A stretch of DNA of 64,000 bases. Source: Senegalimassilia faecalis (GTDB lineage Bacteria; Actinomycetota; Coriobacteriia; Coriobacteriales; Eggerthellaceae). The notes under the pieces are model-generated. The model saw only the letters and a program-made list of their open reading frames with translations. It ran no database searches and had not been told where the DNA came from. Below, piece after piece: positions 58,641 to 64,000 of the stretch; position 1 is the first letter of the stretch, and the number at the start of each line of letters is the position of its first letter. The position numbers and the translations under genes are program-made. The stretch spans positions 1,364,001 to 1,428,000 of the forward strand of contig NZ_SDPW01000001.1 in NCBI RefSeq assembly GCF_004135645.1. Reading direction: 5' to 3'.

Positions 58641-58679
58641 AAAAAGAAAACAGGTCAAGCAAAAGACTTGCCTGACCTG
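58641..58679 (-). terminator. Terminator of tRNA-Val
   Basis: A 12 bp stem with one mismatch (58651-58662 with 58668-58679), then TTTTCTTTTT on the minus strand. Confidence 0.85.
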
Positions 58680-58690
58680 CGATAGCTCAA

Positions 58691-58765
58691 TGGTGGCCGG
58701 TACAGGATTTGAACCTGTGACCTTGTGCTTGTAAGGCACCTGCGCTCCCGCTGCGCCAACCGGCC
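58691..58765 (-). tRNA. tRNA-Val (anticodon TAC)
   Basis: The minus strand folds as a cloverleaf. The acceptor stem pairs GGCCGGT with ACCGGCC, and the D arm has GCGC on both sides. The anticodon loop is CTTACAA with TAC at 34-36, and the T arm pairs ACAGG with CCTGT around TTCAAAT. The discriminator is A and CCA is encoded. The pair at 27-43 is G/A, the only mismatch. It reads GUA and other valine codons. Confidence 0.95.
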
Positions 58766-59081
58766 GTTTTCCCTCGAAAAGGGCGAACTGTATTTTCGCA
58801 TAAGAATGTGCGCTTCGCAAATACTGCACAAATGAGAGCCTTGATCAGGCTTGAAAGGTGTTTCGTCCAAGAAAGGCGTGTGCTGCGCACGTGCCGTGAG
58901 CTCTCCGTGTGCTGCGCGGGGCGTGTGCGCAGCGTGCTCTGGTGCAAGGTTTCGCGTGCTTTCGAACGATATGTCGGCAAAAGGTCTGCAAGGTCGGCAG
59001 TGCATACTCGTAGACAAGCGAAAGCGAAGTCGGGCAAGGCGGTACAGCGAAACGTTTTGCCTGGCAGATTGCGAGGTGTCT
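58766..59081. other. Gene-free gap between tRNA-Val and cpaB
   Basis: The gap of 316 bases holds the tRNA promoter region on the minus strand (a possible -10 TACAGT, reading away from cpaB, near 58788) and a 7 bp hairpin GCTGCGC/GCGCAGC (58911-58933). No pilin or other small gene is recognised, and in-frame ATGs upstream of cpaB lead only into a Cys/Arg-rich sequence without a ribosome site. Confidence 0.5.
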
Positions 59082-59732
59082 ATGAGAAAGAACAAGGCGG
59101 CCTTCGTCGGCGTTGTGTGTGGCGTGCTGTGCGCGGCCTGCGTGTTCGCTTATACGCAGGCGGTCCGAGGTGAGGCCGACCAGCAGCGCCGTGACGCGCT
59201 GGCCCGCTATGGCGGCGACCAGGTTGAGGTGTGCGTTGCGAAGCGCGATATCGCAGCGGGAGAGGTGGTCGAGGCCTCCGCCATAGAAACGCGTCTGTGG
59301 GTGGCCGACTTGCTGCCCGCTGAAGCGGTTCGGCAGGCGTCGGAGGTGGTGGGCTCGAAGGCGTCGTCGGTGATGCTTGCCGGGGAAGTGCTGTCTAAGC
59401 GCCGGTTTCAGGCTGAAGGAAGCCAGATCGATGTTCCCGATGGCCAGGTTGCCTTAAGCGTTCCAGCTAAAGACGTCCAGGCGGTGGGAGGCGCTATCGG
59501 CCCGGGTTCTTTGGTCGATGTGTATGCCACCGGGGGTTCCGATACGCAGGCGCTGGCCCGAGGGGTGCGCGTGCTTGCCACAAGCGTGGCAGATGGGGAA
59601 TCGACTGGTTCGTCTTCGGCAAAGGTTTCGTGGGTGACGGTTGCCGTTGGTGCCGATCGAGCCGAGGAAATGGTGTCGGCGGCGCAGCGTACGGAGCTGT
59701 ACTTCACGCTGCCCGGGGCAAACGCGCGCTGA
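59082..59732 (+). CDS. cpaB: Flp pilus assembly protein CpaB (RcpC), SAF domain
   Basis: The 216-residue protein has an N-terminal membrane helix (about 6-22), then a SAF domain (VEVCVAKRDIAAGEVVEASAIETRLW, SEVVGSKASSVMLAGEVLSKRRF) and the RcpC region with VALSVPAKDVQAVGGAIGPGSLVDVYAT and WVTVAVGADRAEEMVSAAQRTELYFTL. It is an extracytoplasmic component of Tad/Flp systems. It is first of a tight run cpaB-tadZ-cpaF-tadB-tadC. No Flp prepilin gene is seen before it. Confidence 0.85.
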   Translation: MRKNKAAFVGVVCGVLCAACVFAYTQAVRGEADQQRRDALARYGGDQVEVCVAKRDIAAGEVVEASAIETRLWVADLLPAEAVRQASEVVGSKASSVMLAGEVLSKRRFQAEGSQIDVPDGQVALSVPAKDVQAVGGAIGPGSLVDVYATGGSDTQALARGVRVLATSVADGESTGSSSAKVSWVTVAVGADRAEEMVSAAQRTELYFTLPGANAR

Positions 59733-59767
59733 TGCAGGTGGGAATAAAAACGCGGGAAAGGAACGAG

Positions 59768-61117
59768 ATGTCGATGCCGTTGGTGGCGCTTTGCGCGGAT
59801 GAGGAAAGCCTGCGCAATCCAGAAATGCTCGGCCTTGGCGGTGAAAACCTGGCGGCTCAATCGTGGCTGCAGCTGTTTTCATCGGCTGAACAGGCACGAT
59901 GCTCCCTTCGAAACGATACGGGCATTCAAGAGGTGTGGGTTGCCTCGTGTGATGAGGTTGCCCCCATCAACCTTGCGGCCGCGTTGAAGCGCGATCGTCG
60001 CGATCGGCGGGTGTGCATGCTGTCGGCGCAGGAATCGGGGTCGCTGCGCTCGCGGGCAAGCGCAGCGGGCATTGACGCTTCGTTTACGCGCCAGGCGTTC
60101 GTCGAGCGGTATGCGCTTTGCAAGCAGATCGCCATGAGCGCGTCGGCCTCGGCGCCGGTGCAGCCGGCGTCTGGCGGGCCGGCGCTTGCGGGGCCGGCAG
60201 GTGCAAGCGCGGTTGAGCCCGCTTGTGCGCCCGCGAAGGGCGCGCAGCCTGCTTTCGCCCAGCCAGCGTACGGGGGCGCGCAGCCGCAAGCGCAGCAACA
60301 GGCCTCGGCGCCGGCGCAGGGCAACTCGCGCGGTTTTCTGCTGCCGGTGGTAAGCGGAAGCGGCGGTGCCGGCAAAAGCGCCGTTGCCCTGCTTGCCGCA
60401 TATGCGGCGCAGCGGATGGGGAAAAGCACGCTGCTGCTCGATTTCGATCTGCAGTTTGGCGACATGGTGGAACTTGCGGGCGTGCAGCATCCGCTGCGCA
60501 TCGACGAGGCCATTGCGAACCCCGAAAGGCTGACGGGGCTGCAGCCGCAGGGCAACGCGCCTGCGCTGTTGGCGGCTCCGCTGCACATCGATGCGGCAGA
60601 GGCGGTGGTTGCGCAGGCGCCGGCGCTTCTTGAAACGCTGCGTGGGCGGTTCGATGTCATTGTGGCGAACACCGGTGGCGCGTGGGCCGAGCAGCATGCG
60701 GTGCTGCTCGAGCGTAGTTCGAAGGCGCTGTTCCTGATCGATCAGCGCATGAGCTCGGTATATGCCTGCAAGCGGGCGCTTGATCTGTGCGCGCGGTGCG
60801 GCATCGCGGTCAATCCGCTTCTGTTCGTGCTGAACGGCTGTGGAAAAGGCGCGCCGCTTTCCTCGATGGACGTGTCGTGCGCGCTTAAGGGCGCCCACGT
60901 GCACGAGCTGGCCGATGGCGGCGCAGACGTTGAGGACATGCTTGCGGCGCACGGAATCGAAGAGCTGTTCGATGCGCGAAACGAGCTGGTGGCAAGTATC
61001 GAACAGCTGCTTGCGGAAGTGATTCCCGGCATGCAGGGTTCGCAGCCGGGCGAACGCGAAGGCGCAGGCCTGCCGTTTTTGCGCGGCAAGAAACCGCGCA
61101 AGCGCAGGAGGGCCTGA
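59768..61117 (+). CDS. TadZ/CpaE-like MinD-family ATPase
   Basis: The 449-residue protein has an N-terminal ~140 residues resembling a degenerate receiver domain, an Ala/Gln/Pro-rich linker (about 140-195) and a MinD/ParA-type ATPase with the P-loop GSGGAGKSAVALLAAYAA, the switch DFDLQFGDMVELAG and VIVANTGGAW. TadZ/CpaE places the Tad machine at its site in the cell. ATG at 59768 follows GAAAGGAACGAG; an ATG at 59732 overlapping the cpaB stop is an alternative. The Gly in the GKS motif is standard, but the deviant Walker Lys is absent. Confidence 0.82.
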   Translation: MSMPLVALCADEESLRNPEMLGLGGENLAAQSWLQLFSSAEQARCSLRNDTGIQEVWVASCDEVAPINLAAALKRDRRDRRVCMLSAQESGSLRSRASAAGIDASFTRQAFVERYALCKQIAMSASASAPVQPASGGPALAGPAGASAVEPACAPAKGAQPAFAQPAYGGAQPQAQQQASAPAQGNSRGFLLPVVSGSGGAGKSAVALLAAYAAQRMGKSTLLLDFDLQFGDMVELAGVQHPLRIDEAIANPERLTGLQPQGNAPALLAAPLHIDAAEAVVAQAPALLETLRGRFDVIVANTGGAWAEQHAVLLERSSKALFLIDQRMSSVYACKRALDLCARCGIAVNPLLFVLNGCGKGAPLSSMDVSCALKGAHVHELADGGADVEDMLAAHGIEELFDARNELVASIEQLLAEVIPGMQGSQPGEREGAGLPFLRGKKPRKRRRA

Positions 61118-61118
61118 G

Positions 61119-62438
61119 ATGTCGCTTGCGCAGCGGGCGCAGGCATCGGGGTCGGTGCTGCTTGAGCAGCGCGTCGCGCCGCCCGACCTTGCGCGGTTGA
61201 AGAGCGACGTGCAACGGTTCGTGTCCGTGGGAGACATCGCGGCCATGATGAGCCGTCAACCCAGGCGGGCGCGCAGCGAGCTTTTAGGAGCGTGCCGTCA
61301 GGCTTTTCAGCTGCCAATGTGGCGCGCGGTGCCCGAAGGGCGGCTTGAGGAACTGTCCGCAAGCCTTGTCGACGAGGTGTTCGGCTTCGGCCCGCTTGAG
61401 CCGCTGCTGGCAGATCCCACGGTGACGGAAATCATGGTGAACGGCCCTCAAAGCGTGTTTTTCGAGCGAGGTGGCTGTTTGCAGCCTTCTGAACAGGTGT
61501 TTTCCGGACAGGGCCAGCTTCGCGCGCTTATCGACCGCGTGCTTGGGCCGCTTGGCAGGCGCGTGGACGAGTCAAGCCCCATGGTGAACGCGCGCATGCC
61601 CGAAGGGCACCGCGTCAACGTGGTGATGCCGCCGCTTGCCCCCGAAGGCCCCATCGTCACCATCAGGAAGTTCGCCGAGCGGGTTATGACGCTTGAGGAT
61701 ATGGTTGCCAGCGGGTCGCTTGATAACGAGCTGCGGCAGTTTCTGGAGTGGGCGGTCCGTGCGCGCAAGAACGTGGTGGTTGCCGGCGGAACGGGCAGCG
61801 GGAAGACGACGCTGCTGAACGCGCTGTCGTGCTGCATTCCGGAAGGCGAGCGCATCGTGACGATTGAGGACACCGCTGAGCTGCGATTTCTTGAGCATCC
61901 GCACGTAGTGCGCCTGGAGGCGCGGCCGCGCAATGCCGAGGGCGTGGGCGAAGTGACCATCCGCGATTTGGTAATCAACGCGCTACGCATGCGCCCCGAC
62001 CGCATCGTGGTGGGCGAATGCCGAGGGGCCGAGGCGGTAGATATGCTGACCGCCATGAATACGGGCCACGATGGGTCGCTGACCACGTTGCACGCGAACT
62101 CGCCGGCCGACATCTTGCCGCGCGTGGTGACGATGGTGCGCTACGGCGTCGACCTGCCCGTCGACGTGATCGAGGCGAATGCGGCAAGCGCGTTCGACGT
62201 GGTGGTTCAGACGACGCGCTCGCTTGACGGCTCGCGCTACGTGACGTGCGTTGCCGAGTTCGAGCGCGCCGCGCACGGCGGCGGATGCGGGGTGCATGTG
62301 CTGTTCGAGCGCACATCGCCTGGGCTCGCAGGAATGTGGAAGGCGCTGCCAAGGTGGATCGACGACGTGCCGGAGCTGTGCGGCATACCGACTGAGGAGG
62401 TAAAGACATGGGAGCATCGGTTGCATGGGGCTGCATGA
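61119..62438 (+). CDS. cpaF: Tad secretion ATPase CpaF/TadA
   Basis: The 439-residue type II/IV secretion ATPase powers pilus assembly. It carries an N-terminal helical domain, GFGPLEPLLADPTVTEIMVNGP, Walker A GGTGSGKTTLLNAL, the Asp box IVTIEDTAELRF, Walker B region RPDRIVVGECRGAEAVDML and the His box TGHDGSLTTLHANSPAD. ATG lies behind GCAGGAGGGCCTGAG. It overlaps tadB by 31 bases. Confidence 0.95.
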   Translation: MSLAQRAQASGSVLLEQRVAPPDLARLKSDVQRFVSVGDIAAMMSRQPRRARSELLGACRQAFQLPMWRAVPEGRLEELSASLVDEVFGFGPLEPLLADPTVTEIMVNGPQSVFFERGGCLQPSEQVFSGQGQLRALIDRVLGPLGRRVDESSPMVNARMPEGHRVNVVMPPLAPEGPIVTIRKFAERVMTLEDMVASGSLDNELRQFLEWAVRARKNVVVAGGTGSGKTTLLNALSCCIPEGERIVTIEDTAELRFLEHPHVVRLEARPRNAEGVGEVTIRDLVINALRMRPDRIVVGECRGAEAVDMLTAMNTGHDGSLTTLHANSPADILPRVVTMVRYGVDLPVDVIEANAASAFDVVVQTTRSLDGSRYVTCVAEFERAAHGGGCGVHVLFERTSPGLAGMWKALPRWIDDVPELCGIPTEEVKTWEHRLHGAA

Positions 62439-63349
62439 GCGTTGCCCTGGCGTTTCCTTGCGCCGCGCTGCTAGGCAGCTGTGCGGCGGCCCGTTCGCGC
62501 TCGTTTGCTTCGGGCGACATGCTGGCGCGTCTTGCCCGTAACGGCGTTTCATGGACGCTTCCTGCAGCGAAGCGGCTTGCGAAAACGCGTCGCGTGCAGC
62601 GGTCTTTGGCGGATGCCGTTGACCTGCTGGGCGAGCGGGGCATCTTCGCAAGTCCTGTGGGATTGCTGTCGCTTGCAATGGCGGCGGCCGTGGCGGTGGC
62701 GGCGGTTGTTGGCGCGCTGGCGCAATCGCCGGTTGCGGGCGTGGCCGTGGTGGCTCTGGCCATCGCCTGCCTGCTGACGCGCGTGCACCTGTGGCGCGAC
62801 AGGCAAGCCGAGGCGCTGCGCGATGCGGTGCCCGACGCGCTTCACGCCATGGGGTCGTGCTTTCAAGCGGGCTTTTCCCCGTTGCAAACGTTTCAGTACT
62901 TGGCTTCGGAGCTGCGCGGGCCGTTGGGAAAGCGTTTCGCCGATGCTGCGCACCTTCTTGAAACGGGGCACGACATGCACGAGGCGCTTGATGCGCTGCG
63001 CGGTGCGGGCGCTCAGGGAGAGCTGGTGTTCGTGTCGGTGGCGCTTGACGTGCAGCACCAAGCAGGCGGAAGCATGCGTCCGGTTTTGGAAGCGGCGCGG
63101 GAAACGGTGGAAGGCGAGCTTGCGCTTAAGCGCTCTCTGCGGGTCCAAACGGCGCAGGCGCGCTTGTCGGCGCGCATCGTGACCATTATGCCCTTCGCGC
63201 TGGTGGCGGTGTTTTCGCTGGTGAGCAAAGGGTTTCTCGATCCGTTCTTTGAGAGTCCCTTAGGCGTGGCGCTGCTGTGCATGGCGGTGCTGATGCAGGT
63301 TGCGGGCGTTGCGGCCGTGCGGCGCATGCTGTCGATAGAGGTGTCGTGA
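62408..63349 (+). CDS. Tad membrane platform protein TadB
   Basis: The 313-residue type II secretion F-domain protein has an N-terminal membrane segment, two more around residues 80-115, then the cytoplasmic T2SSF core DALHAMGSCFQAGFSPLQTFQYLASEL and LETGHDMHEALDAL, and two C-terminal helices (about 258-278 and 288-305). It forms the inner-membrane platform with TadC. The ATG follows TGAGGAGGTAAAGAC and lies inside cpaF. The last four bases are shared with tadC. Confidence 0.85.
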   Translation: MGASVAWGCMSVALAFPCAALLGSCAAARSRSFASGDMLARLARNGVSWTLPAAKRLAKTRRVQRSLADAVDLLGERGIFASPVGLLSLAMAAAVAVAAVVGALAQSPVAGVAVVALAIACLLTRVHLWRDRQAEALRDAVPDALHAMGSCFQAGFSPLQTFQYLASELRGPLGKRFADAAHLLETGHDMHEALDALRGAGAQGELVFVSVALDVQHQAGGSMRPVLEAARETVEGELALKRSLRVQTAQARLSARIVTIMPFALVAVFSLVSKGFLDPFFESPLGVALLCMAVLMQVAGVAAVRRMLSIEVS

Positions 63350-64000
63350 TGACGGTGCTTGCGCTTGCCGCGTGCGTGCTGGCCTGTGCGGCGGGCGCGT
63401 GCGCGGGCAGCATGCTGACGCGGCGTTTTGCGGGGCGCCCGAAGCACCGAATATCGGTCGCGGCGCCTTCATTCCCGGGGGTGAGCGGGCTTGATGCCGC
63501 GTGCTTGGCGTACCTCGTAAGCACGTCGAAGCGCGTGTCGCTGCATGCGACCAGCCTGCTTTCCCGGCGCCTTCCCCTTCGCCGTGCGCGGGCGTCGTTT
63601 GGCGCTTGCGCGGAGAAGGCGGGGCTCTCGGGGCGGGCAAGCGCGGACGGCTATTGCGAGGCGTCGCTTCGGCTGGCGTTTGCCGGGGCGGCGGGCGGCG
63701 CGCTGCTTGGCGCGGTCGCGTCGAACGAACTTGCGATTGCGGGGTGTGCGGCGGGTGCGCTGTTCGGCGCCAGCGCTCCGCGCAGAGCAGTGGCGTCGGC
63801 CCGCAAGGCGCGCAACCTCTCGCTTGAGCGCAGCTTGTCGGAAATGCTCGAGGTGGTGGCGCTGGGCGTTCGCAGTGGCCTTTCGTTCGACCGCAGCATG
63901 CAGTTGTACGCGGCGCATTTCGACGATGCGCTGTCGCGTGAGTGCGCATCGGCGCTGCAGCTGTGGGAGACGGGCATGGCTTCGCGCGGCGATGCGCTGC
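63349..64000 (+). CDS. Tad membrane platform protein TadC, 5' part (cut by window end)
   Basis: The frame opens by TGATG overlap with tadB and runs off the window after 217 codons. An N-terminal membrane helix (1-20), two more at about 105-145 and the start of a T2SSF domain (SLSEMLEVVALGVRSGLSFDRSMQLYAAHF) are visible. TadB and TadC are paralogues and commonly adjacent, so the call rests on both motif and order. Confidence 0.8.
   Translation, partial: MTVLALAACVLACAAGACAGSMLTRRFAGRPKHRISVAAPSFPGVSGLDAACLAYLVSTSKRVSLHATSLLSRRLPLRRARASFGACAEKAGLSGRASADGYCEASLRLAFAGAAGGALLGAVASNELAIAGCAAGALFGASAPRRAVASARKARNLSLERSLSEMLEVVALGVRSGLSFDRSMQLYAAHFDDALSRECASALQLWETGMASRGDAL

Noticed and set aside
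1-64000. CRISPR arrays, insertion sequences, prophage genes, rRNA or replication origin
   Set aside because: No regularly spaced direct repeats of CRISPR type, no transposase, integrase or phage structural motifs, no rRNA signature and no dnaA region were seen.

Overview
The window is a high-GC bacterial chromosome segment with tightly packed operons. It carries no plasmid, phage, insertion-sequence or CRISPR features. The gene content suggests a Coriobacteriia genome, most likely an Eggerthellaceae gut anaerobe: a cytochrome c maturation cluster, a linked alaS-ruvX-mltG-yqeG-aro-pepP-efp-biotin carboxylase-nusB-xseB-dxs string, and a Tad locus. This placement is an inference from gene content and order, not a database result. 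Many promoters here look like extended -10 elements (TGnTAnnnT) with no good -35.

Layout. (1) 1-4157: cytochrome c biogenesis genes ccmF (cut by the window edge), ccmA, ccmB, ccmC and a ccmD-like gene. A structured ~150 bp repeat sits between ccmB and ccmC; a second copy follows efp at 31.4 kb. (2) 4249-8518: galU; a 1 kb intergenic region with two look-alike minus-strand small RNA candidates; a homocysteine methyltransferase-like protein that lacks its zinc ligands; mscS; and a molbindin gene. (3) 8854-16192: a complete phosphate regulon operon, pstS-C-A-B-B-phoU plus a response regulator and histidine kinase, behind 11-bp-spaced CGTMA repeats. (4) 16193-24965: a probable 6S RNA on the minus strand, rarA, a DUF948-like protein, an AI-2E family permease, alaS, ruvX, mltG and yqeG. 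(5) 25063-31409: shikimate genes aroE-C-K-B-Q, an M24 peptidase and efp. (6) 31826-38117: a carboxyltransferase fused to an AccB-type biotin carrier, accC, asp23, nusB, xseB and dxs. (7) 38432-42826: a GNAT gene, amtB-glnK, a Fur family regulator and rpsA. (8) 43122-51195: an OatA-like acyltransferase, coaE, uvrB, larE, a GH25 lysozyme and an Rrf2 regulator. (9) 51257-58331: a MoxR-type ATPase with a VWA partner, divergent from a BspA-like leucine-rich protein, then recN. (10) 58598-64000: tRNA-Val(TAC) with tandem repeats beyond its terminator, then a Tad secretion cluster (cpaB, tadZ/cpaE, cpaF, tadB, tadC) running off the end.

How the parts work together. The Ccm genes serve c-type cytochrome assembly, as expected of an anaerobe respiring through multihaem cytochromes. 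The Pst/Pho block imports phosphate and senses its supply, and similar repeat boxes near the twin sRNA candidates raise the possibility that these RNAs belong to the same regulon. amtB-glnK handles ammonium. The aro block makes chorismate precursors, and dxs starts isoprenoid synthesis.

The strongest candidate for something undescribed is the pair of minus-strand RNAs at about 5316-5863. Each has four hairpins in the same order, with CCCCU or CCCCUCC in loops and linkers that could pair with ribosome binding sites, and each ends in a GC-rich terminator. Next are the structured repeat pair, and an in-frame Shine-Dalgarno plus GTG inside the carboxyltransferase-AccB fusion that could release a free biotin carrier protein. 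All functional statements come from reading motifs; no searches were run.
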